Source of the DNA: JBBPZA01 sp038330095
GTDB lineage: Bacteria; Actinomycetota; Thermoleophilia; Solirubrobacterales; Solirubrobacteraceae
Direction of reading: 5' to 3'
Assembly: GCA_038330095.1 (NCBI GenBank)
Contig: JBBQNQ010000029.1
Span: 1-32,471 of the forward strand
Length of the DNA: 32,471 nt
Positions 1 to 8,117 of this stretch are shown here, one piece after another (position 1 is the first letter of the stretch; each line of letters starts with the position of its first letter). The translations under genes and the position numbers were made by a program. The notes beneath the pieces were generated by a model that saw only the letters and a program-made list of their open reading frames with translations, made no database searches and was not told the origin of the DNA.

Positions 1-1
1 C

Positions 2-1555
2 ATGGACGGCCTGATGATGGACACCCCCCTGCTCGTGCGCCATCTCGCCGAGCGCGCCGAGAAGCTCTTCGGTCCGCGGGAGATCGTGAGCGCGACGGCG
101 AGCGGCGTCGAGCGCTCCTCATACTCGGAGGTGGTCGGCCGCGCGCGGCGGCTCGCCTCGGCTCTCACCGAGCTCGGCGTGCGCCCCGGCGACCGGGTCG
201 CGAGCTTCGGCTGGAACTCCCTGCGCCACCTCGAGCTCTACCTCGCGGTGCCGAGCATGGGCGCCGTGCTGCACACCCTGAACATCCGCCTGTTCAAGGA
301 CGACCTGCATTACATCGTCGGCCACGCGCAGGACAAGGTGATCTTCCTCGACGCCTCGCTCGCCGAGACCATGCCACGGTTCGAGGGGGTCGAGCACGAA
401 GTGCTGATGCCCGACTGCGAGGAAGAGCGCGAGGGCGCGATCCCCTACGAGGAGCTGCTGGACAGCGGCGGGGCGGACTTCGAGTTCCCGGCCCTCGACG
501 AGAACGCAGCGGCGGCCATGTGCTACACGAGCGGGACCACCGGGCGGCCCAAGGGCGTCGTCTACTCGCATCGCTCGACCGTCCTGCACACCCTCGCGGT
601 CAACCAGGCCGACTCCATCGGCCTGCGCGAGAGCGACACGCTGATGCCGGTCGTGCCGATGTTCCACGCGATGGCCTGGGGGCTGCCCTACGCCGCGGCG
701 ATGTCCGGCGCGCGACAGGTCTTTCCCGGCCCGCGGATGACGCCGCCGCAGCTGGCCGAGCTGATCGCCGCCGAGCGCGTGACCCGCACCGCCGGCGTGC
801 CGACGGTCTGGCAGGGCATGCTCCAGCTCGACCCGGCGCCCGACCTCTCGAGCCTGCACGAGGTCATGGCCGGCGGCTCCGCGGTCCCCGAGAGCCTGAT
901 CCGCGCCTTCGACGAGCGCTTCGGGGTCAGGATCCTCCAGGGCTGGGGGATGACGGAGACCAGCCCGCTCGCGTCCAACTCACGCCTTCCGTCAGACGCC
1001 GACGAGCTCTCCGACGACGAGCGCTACGCGCTGCGGGCCTGCCAGGGGCGGATCCAGCCGCTGGTCGACTTCCGCATCGACGAGGAGTCGGGCGGCGAGC
1101 TGCACGTCCGCGGGCCGTTCGTCGCCCGTGACTACTACGACGATCCCAGCTCGCGCGAGAAGTTCACCGAGGACGGGTGGCTTCGCACCGGCGACGTCGC
1201 CGACCTGCGCCACGGGTCCTACATCCACCTCGTCGACCGCACCAAGGACCTCGTGAAGTCCGGCGGGGAATGGATCTCCTCGGTCGAGCTCGAGAACGCG
1301 ATCATGGCCCACCCCGACGTACTGGAGGCGGCGGTCATCGCGGTCCCCGACGAGAAGTGGAGCGAGCGGCCGTGCGCGTGCGTGGTCGCGCGCGACGGCG
1401 CCGGGCTCGATGCGGACGGCGTGCGGTCGTTCCTCGAGGGCCAGGTCGCTAAGTGGTGGCTGCCCGAGCGGGTCGAGTTCATCGAAGAGGTCCCAAAGAC
1501 GTCGGTCGGCAAGTTCGACAAGAAGGTTCTGCGCAAGCAGTTCGCCGACGCGTGA
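2..1555 (+). CDS. Acyl-CoA ligase (AMP-forming, AlkK-like medium/long-chain type)
   Basis: Activates a fatty or other carboxylic acid to its acyl-CoA through an acyl-adenylate. The 517-residue product has the ANL-superfamily motifs in order: the P-loop YTSGTTGRPKGVVYSH (about 175-190), the GWGMTETSP adenine-binding motif (about 315), GWLRTGDV (about 392), the DRTKDLVKSGGEWIS hinge, and KTSVGKFDKK near the C-terminus with the adenylation lysine at about 504. The N-terminus MDGLMMDTPLL resembles the usual start of this subfamily, so the ATG at base 2 is probably correct, although an upstream start outside the window cannot be excluded. The stop overlaps the next gene by 4 bases (GTGA), suggesting translational coupling. 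The substrate cannot be read from sequence. Confidence 0.93.
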   Translation: MDGLMMDTPLLVRHLAERAEKLFGPREIVSATASGVERSSYSEVVGRARRLASALTELGVRPGDRVASFGWNSLRHLELYLAVPSMGAVLHTLNIRLFKDDLHYIVGHAQDKVIFLDASLAETMPRFEGVEHEVLMPDCEEEREGAIPYEELLDSGGADFEFPALDENAAAAMCYTSGTTGRPKGVVYSHRSTVLHTLAVNQADSIGLRESDTLMPVVPMFHAMAWGLPYAAAMSGARQVFPGPRMTPPQLAELIAAERVTRTAGVPTVWQGMLQLDPAPDLSSLHEVMAGGSAVPESLIRAFDERFGVRILQGWGMTETSPLASNSRLPSDADELSDDERYALRACQGRIQPLVDFRIDEESGGELHVRGPFVARDYYDDPSSREKFTEDGWLRTGDVADLRHGSYIHLVDRTKDLVKSGGEWISSVELENAIMAHPDVLEAAVIAVPDEKWSERPCACVVARDGAGLDADGVRSFLEGQVAKWWLPERVEFIEEVPKTSVGKFDKKVLRKQFADA

Positions 1556-2661
1556 CGACGCTCGTCGTCTCCGACCTGCACCTCGGAGCGCGCAACGGCA
1601 TAGACCTCCTCCGGCGCGCCGAGCTGCGCGAGCCGCTGCTGGAAGCCCTGGACGGCGCCAAGCGCCTGGTGCTGCTGGGCGACGTGCTGGAGCTGCGCCA
1701 CGGGCCCGCGCGCGAGGCGCTCGCCGCCGCGCAGGGACTGTTCGAGGCCCTCGGCGCGGGGTTGGGTGAGACGCCGATCGTGATCGTGCCCGGAAACCAC
1801 GATCACCAGCTCATAGCGCCGTGGCTCGAGCGCCGCGGGCGCGAGGCGCCCTCCGGGCCACTCGGGCTGGAGCAGCGCCTGCCCGCGCACGAGGCGTCGC
1901 CGCTGGCCGAGCGCCTGGCCGAGTGGGCGGCGCCGGCGCCGGTCGAGGTCGCCTATCCCGGGCTGTGGCTGCGCGAGGACACCTGGGCGACCCATGGCCA
2001 CTACCTCGACCGCCACACCACCGTCCCGGCCTACGAGCGCATCGGCGCGGCAGTCGTCGAGCGCTTCGTGCGCCCGCTGCCCGACCCGCTGGCGGCCCCC
2101 GAGGACTACGAGGCCATCCTCGCGCCGATGTACGCGCTGCTCTACGGCGCCGCCCAGTACGTGCCCGAGGCGGCGGGCGCGGCGCACAGCGGCGCCTCAA
2201 TACGCGTCTGGGAGCAGATGAGGGGCGATGGCCGCAAGCGGCGCCTGCGCTACGCGCTGCTCGCTGCCGGAGTGCCGCTGACGGTGGCGGCCCTCAACCG
2301 CGCCGGGTTCGGCCCGCTGCGCCCGCAGCTGAGCGGCCGCGCGCTGCGCCGGGCGGGGCTGGAGGCGATGGGCGAGGTCCTCGGCCGTCTCGAAGTGCCC
2401 GCGCGACACGTCGTCTTCGGCCACACTCACCGCTCGGGCCCGTGGTCGGCCGGCAGCTTCGCCGACTGGACGGCGCCCACGGGAGCGTCGATGCTGAACA
2501 CCGGCAGTTGGGCCTACGAGCCGGTCTTCCTGACCGCAACGCCGAACGAGAGCCCGTACTGGCCGGGGACGTGCGTGGTCGTGCCGGAGAGCGGCCCACC
2601 CGTGCTGCGCCGCCTGCTCGGCGAGCGCGGGCATGAGGAGCTCAGGGCAGCCCTGGCGTGA
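1552..2661 (+). CDS. Metallophosphoesterase (calcineurin-like)
   Basis: A 369-residue protein with the dimetal phosphoesterase motifs: SDLHLGA at the N-terminus, LLGDVLEL, PGNHDHQL (about 82), WATHGHYLDRH (about 147) and FGHTHRSGP (about 288). It should hydrolyse a phosphomonoester or diester at a two-metal centre; the substrate is unknown. The GTG start is chosen because it places the first metal motif about nine residues in and overlaps the ligase stop in a GTGA arrangement; the upstream in-frame extension reads through the ligase in another frame. The 3' end overlaps the convergent thioredoxin-like gene by 20 bases. No signal peptide is visible. Confidence 0.88.
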   Translation: MTTLVVSDLHLGARNGIDLLRRAELREPLLEALDGAKRLVLLGDVLELRHGPAREALAAAQGLFEALGAGLGETPIVIVPGNHDHQLIAPWLERRGREAPSGPLGLEQRLPAHEASPLAERLAEWAAPAPVEVAYPGLWLREDTWATHGHYLDRHTTVPAYERIGAAVVERFVRPLPDPLAAPEDYEAILAPMYALLYGAAQYVPEAAGAAHSGASIRVWEQMRGDGRKRRLRYALLAAGVPLTVAALNRAGFGPLRPQLSGRALRRAGLEAMGEVLGRLEVPARHVVFGHTHRSGPWSAGSFADWTAPTGASMLNTGSWAYEPVFLTATPNESPYWPGTCVVVPESGPPVLRRLLGERGHEELRAALA

Positions 2662-3403
2662 AGCTCGTGGCGTGGCAGGTCACGCCCTCGCCGAGCTCGA
2701 GGTCGAGCTGCGCGCGGGTGTGCCGCGGGTGCTCGACCAGCGCGTAGCAGCCCGGCCCGTCCACCTTGATCTCGCGCCCGTTGACCCGCACCACACCGCG
2801 GCCCTCGAGCACCGCCCACGCGCCGCCGGCCTCGTAGGGCCCCGAGTAGGCGCCGGGCTGATCGATGGTCTGGGCGGGGAGCAGCACGCCGGGCGCATCC
2901 TCGGGCCGAATGGGGCCGACCGGCTCGCGCTCGGCCCCGAGCAGCCCCTGGATCGCGCGCTCGGTCTCCTCATAGGCGCCCTCGCCGTAGTGGTAGTCGT
3001 GCAGGATCCCTTCGCGGTCCCACAGGTAGCGCGCGGGCCAGCCGCGGTTCCCGTAGAGCTCCCAGAGCTCCATGTGCTCATCGACGACCACCGGGTAGGG
3101 GACCTGGAGGCGCTCGACGGCGGCGGCCACCGCCTCCGGGTCGCGCGATGGCTCGAAGCCGGCGCTGTGAACGCCGATCACCCGCAGCCCGTCGCCGCCG
3201 TAGCGCTCGTGCCACGCGCGGAGGTAGGGCATGGTGCGCAGCGAGTTCACGCGGCAGAAGTCCCAGAACTCGACGAGGACGGGCCGGCCGCGCTCCTTGA
3301 GCATGCGCAGCGGCGCCACGTTGAGCCACGGAAGGTCGCGAGGGAACTCCGGCGCGGGGATGAGGACCTCGGCCGGCGGGCGCACGGCGGGCCAAGCTAG
3401 CAC
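2642..3403 (-). CDS. Thioredoxin-fold protein, DipZ C-terminal-like, without CXXC
   Basis: About 253 residues from a GTG start (VLAWPAV...). An AhpC/TSA-Redoxin-like fold is followed by a beta-rich C-terminal domain like that after the thioredoxin domain of DipZ proteins. Recognisable segments are PVLVEFWDFCRVNSLRTMPY (about 41-60), VIGVHSAGFE, NRGWPARYLWDREG and VEHPRHTRAQLDLELGEG. In DipZ the active site reads FWTYTCINCLRTLPY. Here the two redox positions carry Arg51 and Ser54, with one Cys at 50, one place early, so disulfide oxidoreductase activity is doubtful. A longer reading upstream would run through the divergent gene at 3444, so the GTG at 3403 is preferred. No signal peptide is visible, suggesting a cytoplasmic protein. 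Confidence 0.82.
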   Translation of the reverse strand: MLAWPAVRPPAEVLIPAPEFPRDLPWLNVAPLRMLKERGRPVLVEFWDFCRVNSLRTMPYLRAWHERYGGDGLRVIGVHSAGFEPSRDPEAVAAAVERLQVPYPVVVDEHMELWELYGNRGWPARYLWDREGILHDYHYGEGAYEETERAIQGLLGAEREPVGPIRPEDAPGVLLPAQTIDQPGAYSGPYEAGGAWAVLEGRGVVRVNGREIKVDGPGCYALVEHPRHTRAQLDLELGEGVTCHATSFTPGLP

Positions 3404-3443
3404 CCGCTCTCGCGGGGACCGTCGCGTAGGCTGCGAGGCGACC

Positions 3444-3896
3444 ATGACCACGGTCCAGCGCCTGCTCGCGGCCTCCATCCTCGTGGCGGTCGCCTCGATC
3501 GTCTTCGCGGCCGTGCGGCTCGCCACCTCGAGCGACAAAGCCTCCACAGTGCCGCAGGCGCCGATCCGCGCCTCATCGCCTGCAGTCGCGGAAGGCGAGC
3601 CCGCGCCGGAGCCTGCGGCGGCGCGCCCGGTGCGCGCCTACAGCGTCAAGCTCAGGATGGGCGTGCCCACGCCTCGTGCGCCGCGCATCCTCGCCCGCGT
3701 CGGCGACGAGATCCGCCTCACCGTCACCTCGCTGGGCGCCGAGGACGATGTGATCGTCAACGGCTACGGCCAGCGTGCGCACGTCACCCCCGAGCAGCCG
3801 GCGCGCCTGCGCTTCGTCACGTCCCTGAGCGGCTCCTTCGACGTCGTGCTCCAGACCTCCGGGGTGAAGGTGGCCGACCTCGAGGTGAGAGCGTGA
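3444..3896 (+). CDS. Membrane-anchored protein with possible cupredoxin-like fold
   Basis: 150 residues starting MTTVQRLLAAS, with one N-terminal hydrophobic helix (about 6-24), then an Ala/Pro-rich linker (about 35-62), then a beta-rich domain. The pattern VGDEIRLTVTSLGAEDDV and LSGSFDVVLQTSGVKVADLEV is what cupredoxin-fold domains show around their second and last strands. The copper ligands (His, Cys, Met) are absent, so it is unlikely to bind type 1 copper. It probably faces the outside of the membrane. The ATG is 40 bases from the divergent thioredoxin-like start, with a possible -10 (TAGGCT, 3427-3432) between. It overlaps the next small gene by 4 bases (GTGA). The fold assignment is inference. 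Confidence 0.72.
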   Translation: MTTVQRLLAASILVAVASIVFAAVRLATSSDKASTVPQAPIRASSPAVAEGEPAPEPAAARPVRAYSVKLRMGVPTPRAPRILARVGDEIRLTVTSLGAEDDVIVNGYGQRAHVTPEQPARLRFVTSLSGSFDVVLQTSGVKVADLEVRA

Positions 3897-4039
3897 CCCC
3901 GCCGCTCGCGCACGCCGGCCACATTCTCGTCGACCTGATCTACGCCGGCCCAGTGCTGATCCTGATCGTGGTCGGCGCGGTGGTCATGCTGCGCGACCGC
4001 CGCCGCGAGCGCCGCGAGCGCCGCGAGCGCAACTCCTGA
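3893..4039 (+). CDS. Small single-span membrane protein with basic tail (48 aa)
   Basis: Reads MTPPLAHAGHILVDLIYAG, one hydrophobic helix rich in Val/Ile/Leu (about 13-33), then a strongly basic cytoplasmic tail made of repeated RRE triplets (RRRERRERRERNS). The GTG start overlaps the stop of the cupredoxin-like gene in a GTGA arrangement, which is the main support that it is translated, together with the clear membrane helix and positive-inside tail. It probably works with, or sits beside, the membrane-anchored product of 3444-3896. No family recognised. Confidence 0.62.
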   Translation: MTPPLAHAGHILVDLIYAGPVLILIVVGAVVMLRDRRRERRERRERNS

Positions 4040-4071
4040 ACCGCCGCTGCGTTCCTCGCGTAGGAACCAGC

Positions 4072-4335
4072 ATGAGCGCACGGGACCTCGAAGAGCTGCT
4101 GGGCCGCGTAGAGGACACGCGCGAGCTGGTCCTGCCCCGCGCGGACGAGCCGCCGCCCGAGGAGAGCTGGCGCGTCGAGGAGCTGTACTTCGCGTGGAGC
4201 GCAGCGCGCGAGGACGCGCAGGCGGCCTACGGGGGCTGGCGCGAGCGCCCCGGGCGCGACGCCTACCTCGTCTACCTGGCGGCCGAGGATCGCGCCGACG
4301 CCGCCACCGCGGCGCTCGAGCGCGAAGCGGCCTAG
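4072..4335 (+). CDS. Hypothetical acidic protein (87 aa)
   Basis: A Glu/Asp/Ala-rich soluble protein starting MSARDLEELLGRVED, with predicted helices and aromatic positions (WRVEELYFAWSAAREDAQAAY, shown here in part) but no Cys, no membrane segment and no known motif. It lies 32 bases after the small membrane gene and ends 4 bases before the convergent sufS stop. Coding is supported by its start position, the absence of a better ORF and amino-acid composition. No function can be assigned. Confidence 0.6.
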   Translation: MSARDLEELLGRVEDTRELVLPRADEPPPEESWRVEELYFAWSAAREDAQAAYGGWRERPGRDAYLVYLAAEDRADAATAALEREAA

Positions 4336-4339
4336 AGCC

Positions 4340-5578
4340 TCAGAGCGCGAACACCTCGCGCGCGCTCTCGAGCGCGTCGGCGAGCGCGTCCACGTCGGCC
4401 GGGACGTTGTAGGGGCCGAAGCTCGCACGCGCGGTGGCCGCCACGCCCAGGCGGCGCATCAGGGGCTGTGCGCAGTGGTGACCGGCGCGCACGCAGACGT
4501 TCGTGCGGTTGATGAGCTCGGAGACGTCGTGGGGATGCATGCCCTCGACCGCGAAGGAGACCACTCCGCCGCGCTCCTCCACGTCCGCGGGTCCCATGAC
4601 CTGCACGCCCGGCAGCTCGCCGAGCCGCGCGAGCGCGTAACGCGTGAGCTCGCGCTCGTGCTCGCGCACGCGCTCCATCCCCAGGGCCCTGAGGTAATCG
4701 ACCGCGGCGCCGAGGCCGACGCCCTCGGCCACGTTGCCCGTTCCCGCCTCGAACTTGCCGGGCAGCCCGGCCCACGTCGAGCCCTCGCGCTCGACGGTGC
4801 TGATCATGTGCCCGCCGGCGATGAAGGGCCGCATGCCCTCGAGGATCTCGCGGCGCCCGTGGAGCACGCCGATCCCCGTCGGGCCGAGCGCCTTGTGGCC
4901 CGTCCAGGCGTAGAAGTCCGCATCCAGGGCTCCCACGTCGACCGGAAGCTGGGGCACGGCCTGCGAGCCGTCGACGAGCGCAAGCGCGCCGGCGCCGTGG
5001 ACGCGAGCGACCATCTCGCCGACCGGATTGATCGTCCCCAGGACGTTGGAGATGTGGGCGAAGGCGGCCAGTCGCACGCGCCCGCCCGCCAGCTCCTCGT
5101 CGAGCTGGGCGAGCGACAGGGTGCCCTCCTCACCGACCTCGAGCCAGCGCAGCTCAGCACCGGTCGCCTCGCAGGCGAGTTGCCAGGGCACGATGTTCGA
5201 GTGGTGCTCCATCTCGGTGAGCAGCACCACGTCGCCGGCGCGCAGGTTCGCCCACCCCCAGGAGTAGGCGACGAGGTTGATCGCCTCGGTCGCGTTGCCG
5301 GTGAAGATCGTCGTCGCCGGCTCGCCGCCGACGAAGGCCGCGATGCGGTCGCGCGCGCCCTCGAAGGCCTCCGTGGCCTCCTCCGCCAGCGTGTAGACGC
5401 TGCGGTGCACCGGCGCGTTGCTCTCCCGGTAGAAGGAGTTCATGGCCTCGATGACCGCCGCGGGCTTCTGCGAGGTCGCAGCGGAGTCGAGGTAGACCAG
5501 GCGCCCGCCGTCGAGCTCGCGCGCGAGGATCGGGAAGTCGGCGCGGATGTCGAGTTCGTGGGTGGTGGTGGCCTCCAT
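4340..5578 (-). CDS. sufS: Cysteine desulfurase, SufS type
   Basis: A PLP enzyme converting L-cysteine to alanine and enzyme-bound persulfide for Fe-S cluster or thiocarboxylate assembly. The 412-residue length matches the group II (SufS/CsdA) family. Landmarks: LVYLDSAATSQKP near the N-terminus, TEMEHHSNIVPW (about 121-132), the PLP-lysine motif TGHKALGPTG (Lys229), and RAGHHCAQPLM with the persulfide Cys369. SufBCDU are not in this window. It is a plausible sulfur donor to the rhodanese-MoeB/CysO system at 8-14 kb, though this is inferred from proximity only. A -10-like TAGGAT lies 7 bases before the ATG with no ribosome-binding site, suggesting a leaderless transcript; cotranscription from the Sco1 gene 26 bases upstream is also possible. 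Confidence 0.95.
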   Translation of the reverse strand: MEATTTHELDIRADFPILARELDGGRLVYLDSAATSQKPAAVIEAMNSFYRESNAPVHRSVYTLAEEATEAFEGARDRIAAFVGGEPATTIFTGNATEAINLVAYSWGWANLRAGDVVLLTEMEHHSNIVPWQLACEATGAELRWLEVGEEGTLSLAQLDEELAGGRVRLAAFAHISNVLGTINPVGEMVARVHGAGALALVDGSQAVPQLPVDVGALDADFYAWTGHKALGPTGIGVLHGRREILEGMRPFIAGGHMISTVEREGSTWAGLPGKFEAGTGNVAEGVGLGAAVDYLRALGMERVREHERELTRYALARLGELPGVQVMGPADVEERGGVVSFAVEGMHPHDVSELINRTNVCVRAGHHCAQPLMRRLGVAATARASFGPYNVPADVDALADALESAREVFAL

Positions 5579-5585
5579 CGACTAA

Positions 5586-5591
5586 ATCCTA
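5586..5591 (-). promoter_or_regulatory. Predicted -10 element (TAGGAT) of sufS, leaderless
   Basis: On the minus strand TAGGAT is followed by 7 bases and then the sufS ATG, so transcription would begin at or next to the start codon. No convincing -35 is seen. Prediction from sequence only. Confidence 0.45.
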
Positions 5592-5604
5592 CCGCGCCGG
5601 TCGG

Positions 5605-6213
5605 TTATGCCCTCTCACGCTCGAGCAGGCGGATGTCGTGGGCCAGCCCCTCGGGCGTGAGGCGGTCGAGCGGGAAGCCGATGCGCTGGCGCCCGCGGCG
5701 GTCGATGAGCAGCACGTAGGCGGAATGGTCGAACTGCCGACCCTGCGGCTGGATCCCGTACGCGCGCCACAGCGGCGCGAGCTGCGCCGCGCTGCCGAGC
5801 AGGAAGCGCATGCGGCCCGTGAGCCTGCGACGAAGGAGAAACGCGCGTGTGCTCTGAGGCGTGTCTCCGGCGGGATCGACGCTCATCGCCAGCGCCGGCA
5901 CGGCGTCCTTGCCGAGGTCGTCGAGCGCCCCCCGGATCTGGTCGGCCTGCAGCGGGCACGTGTCGCGGCAGCGCGAGTACATGAAGGTGAGGATGACCAC
6001 CCGCCCCCGGTAGTCGGCGAGCCGCGCCGGCTTGCCGTCCTGGTCGCGCAGCGAGAAGTCCATCGGCGGCACCCCGGGCGGCCGCTGCGCGCCGGCGAAG
6101 CCGGCGGGCGAGGAACGGTTCCGGTCACCGCGGTCGGCGAGCGACACCGCCGCGATCGCTGCGGCGGAGCAGGCGATCAGCGCGACGAGGACGAGGCGAA
6201 GGCGGGGATGCAT
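5605..6213 (-). CDS. Sco1/SenC/PrrC-family copper protein
   Basis: A thioredoxin-fold, membrane-anchored copper chaperone of the kind that helps assemble the CuA centre of cytochrome oxidase or acts in redox sensing. From the ATG giving MHPRLRLVLV it has 202 residues, with a signal-anchor helix (about 4-25), an extracytoplasmic linker, then LRDQDGKPARLADYRGRVV, the CxxxC motif SRCRDTCP (Cys82, Cys86) and the distal ligand FDHSAYVLLID (His163). All three copper ligands are present. The start was chosen over an ATG 21 codons upstream because the signal anchor then begins directly. A -10-like TACCCT lies 9 bases upstream. No oxidase subunit genes are nearby. Confidence 0.92.
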   Translation of the reverse strand: MHPRLRLVLVALIACSAAAIAAVSLADRGDRNRSSPAGFAGAQRPPGVPPMDFSLRDQDGKPARLADYRGRVVILTFMYSRCRDTCPLQADQIRGALDDLGKDAVPALAMSVDPAGDTPQSTRAFLLRRRLTGRMRFLLGSAAQLAPLWRAYGIQPQGRQFDHSAYVLLIDRRGRQRIGFPLDRLTPEGLAHDIRLLERERA

Positions 6214-6377
6214 CGCTCTCTGAGGGTACGGAGCGGGCGACGAGGGAGGGTGAGGGGGTGTGGCAGATAGCGCCACATATCGACCGGAAAACGTCCCACC
6301 CCCCGGACACTCGCCGCAGCGCTCGATCCCCCTCTCTCTTTAACCCGACGCCGTTCGTCAGCCGCAACCACAAACCC

Positions 6378-7013
6378 CTAAGGCTCCACCAGCCCCCGCC
6401 GGATCGCGTACCGCACGAGCTCCACCCGATCGCGCATCCCGAGCTTGCGCAGCACGTTGGCACGGTGGGACTCCACGGTCTTCTCGGCCACCGCCAGCCG
6501 CTCGGCGATCTCGCGGTTGGTGTGCGCGTCGGCGATCAGCGTGACCACCTCGCGCTCGCGCGGGCTGAGCGGCTCGCGCGGGCCGGTCGCGCCGTCGGCC
6601 ATCCAGTCGCGCACCAGCGAGCGCTCCGCCGCGTTGGTCAGGAAGGGCTCGCCGCGCTGCACGGCACGGACCGCGGCAACGAGGTCCTGGTCGGCCTCGC
6701 CCTTGAGCACGTAGCCCGACGCGCCGACCTTGAGCGCCTGGAAGACATAGCGCTCCTCGGAGTGCATCGACAGGATGAGCACGCGCACTTCTGGTGCCCG
6801 GGCCTTGATCTCCCTGGTGGCCTGAAGGCCCGTCATCCGCGGCATACCGACGTCGAGGATCGCCACGTCGGGCCGGTGGCTGAGAGCGAGGTCGCGTGCC
6901 TGCACGCCGTCAGCCGCCTCCGCGATCACCTCCAGGTCGTGCTGGCGCTCGAGCAGCAGCCGCAGCCCGCTGCGGACGATCCCGTGGTCGTCCGCGATCA
7001 GGACGCGCGTCAC
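6378..7013 (-). CDS. NarL/FixJ-family response regulator
   Basis: 211 residues: an N-terminal receiver domain (MTRVLIADDHGIVRSGLR; phospho-acceptor Asp54 in AILDVGMPRMTG; the lysine in SGYVLKG about 104) and a C-terminal LuxR-type helix-turn-helix (LSPREREVVTLIADAHTNRE, then KTVESHRANVLRKLGM). It is the partner of the histidine kinase immediately upstream, separated by 4 bases. Target genes and signal are unknown. Confidence 0.95.
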   Translation of the reverse strand: MTRVLIADDHGIVRSGLRLLLERQHDLEVIAEAADGVQARDLALSHRPDVAILDVGMPRMTGLQATREIKARAPEVRVLILSMHSEERYVFQALKVGASGYVLKGEADQDLVAAVRAVQRGEPFLTNAAERSLVRDWMADGATGPREPLSPREREVVTLIADAHTNREIAERLAVAEKTVESHRANVLRKLGMRDRVELVRYAIRRGLVEP

Positions 7014-7017
7014 GTGC

Positions 7018-7974
7018 TCATCGCATTACCAGCTCGACGATCGTCCCCTCGCCGGTCTCCGAGCGGATCGCGAGCTGCCCTCCGACCTGCAGCGCGCGTT
7101 CGCGCATGCCCGACAGCCCGAGCCCTCCGCTGGGCGGCGCGGCGGCGCTGAAGCCGCGCCCGTCATCGCGGACGCGCAGCACGGTGGGCCCGGCGAGCGA
7201 CAGCTCGACCTCGACCCGTCCGGCGCCTGCGTGCTGCGCGACGTTGGAGAGGCTCTCCTGGGTCACGCGGTAGATGACGAGCTGCTGCTCGTCGCTGAGG
7301 CGGCCGAGCACGCCCGAGCGCCTGAAGCCGGCCGCGATGCCCGTTCGCTGCGAGAAGTCGCCGACCTGCGCGCGCAGGGCGGGGAGCAGGCCATGGTCGT
7401 CCAGCGCGGTCGGGCGCAGCTCGTGGGCGAGGCGCAGGAGCTCGTCCATCGCCCGGACGGCGAGCCGCTTGGTCTCCTCGAGCTCTGAGCCCAGCTGCGG
7501 CGGCGCCACCTCGGACGAGGCCTGCAGGCGCAGAACGATCGCGCTGAGCGCCTGGTTGACCTCGTCGTGCAGGTCCTGGGCCAGGCGATGGCGCTCGTAC
7601 TCCTGGGCGCGTAGGACCGCCCGGGCCCCTTCGCGCCGCTCGGCCTCCAGACGGTCGAGCATGCGGTTGAAGGCGGCGTGGAGCCTCACGACGTCAGAGG
7701 AGTCCATGCGCCGGTCGCGCGCGCGAACGCCGTAGGCCGCCAGGTCGACCTCCTCCATGGTCTCGATCAGCCGCTCCAGCGGGGCGAAGCGCCGGCGCAG
7801 GAGGAAGAGGTTGGCCATCACCGTGAGCACGATTCCCAGCGTGAGCACCAGCGCGCCGCTCGAGGCGACGAGCCCTTCAGGATCACGGGCGAATACCGTG
7901 GCGACCACGGCGACGACTGTGACCAGCAGGGTGTTGATGAGCAGAACCTGGGTGAGGAGCGACGGCTTGGGCAT
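7018..7974 (-). CDS. Sensor histidine kinase (HisKA_3/NarX-like)
   Basis: 318 residues: two membrane helices near the N-terminus (about 8-28 and 37-59) with almost no extracellular loop, a HAMP-like linker (PLERLIETMEEVDLAAYG), a HisKA_3 dimerisation region with phosphorylated His136 in RLAQDLHDEVNQALS, and a C-terminal ATPase domain (ESLSNVAQHAGA, VRDDGRGF, GGLGLSGMRERA). The lack of a sizeable extracytoplasmic domain suggests sensing within the membrane or cytoplasm. It is cotranscribed with the response regulator. On the minus strand AAGGTGG lies before the ATG as a ribosome-binding site. The upstream region is shared with the divergent rhodanese-MoeB gene. Confidence 0.93.
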   Translation of the reverse strand: MPKPSLLTQVLLINTLLVTVVAVVATVFARDPEGLVASSGALVLTLGIVLTVMANLFLLRRRFAPLERLIETMEEVDLAAYGVRARDRRMDSSDVVRLHAAFNRMLDRLEAERREGARAVLRAQEYERHRLAQDLHDEVNQALSAIVLRLQASSEVAPPQLGSELEETKRLAVRAMDELLRLAHELRPTALDDHGLLPALRAQVGDFSQRTGIAAGFRRSGVLGRLSDEQQLVIYRVTQESLSNVAQHAGAGRVEVELSLAGPTVLRVRDDGRGFSAAAPPSGGLGLSGMRERALQVGGQLAIRSETGEGTIVELVMR

Positions 7975-8065
7975 ACTGGGTCCACCTTGCTTATCGGCCC
8001 CGCGTGGGCTCGGCCGTACCGGTCACCCGGCGGGCTCCACGAACGTTCCGAGGCCGATCAGCAGA

Positions 8066-8083
8066 CGCTATACTTCCTGAAGT
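8066..8083 (+). promoter_or_regulatory. Palindromic operator overlapping -10 of the rhodanese-MoeB gene
   Basis: The sequence CGCTATACTTCCTGAAGT contains the inverted repeat ACTTC-N2-GAAGT and a good -10 hexamer, TATACT (8069-8074). Transcription would start near 8081, giving a leader of about 36 bases with a ribosome-binding site. A near-identical copy lies at the cysM promoter (11597-11614). A repressor or redox regulator binding here would block the promoter. The regulator is not in the window. Confidence 0.6.
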
Positions 8084-8117
8084 AACGGAAACCCGACAGC
8101 GATTCTGGAGATTTGAC

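Noticed and set aside
4475..5719. A 414-codon plus-strand open frame
   Set aside because: Antisense to sufS, whose PLP and Cys motifs are unambiguous.
7975..8117. Riboswitch or T-box before the rhodanese-MoeB gene
   Set aside because: The predicted leader is only about 36 bases, and no conserved riboswitch core was recognised.
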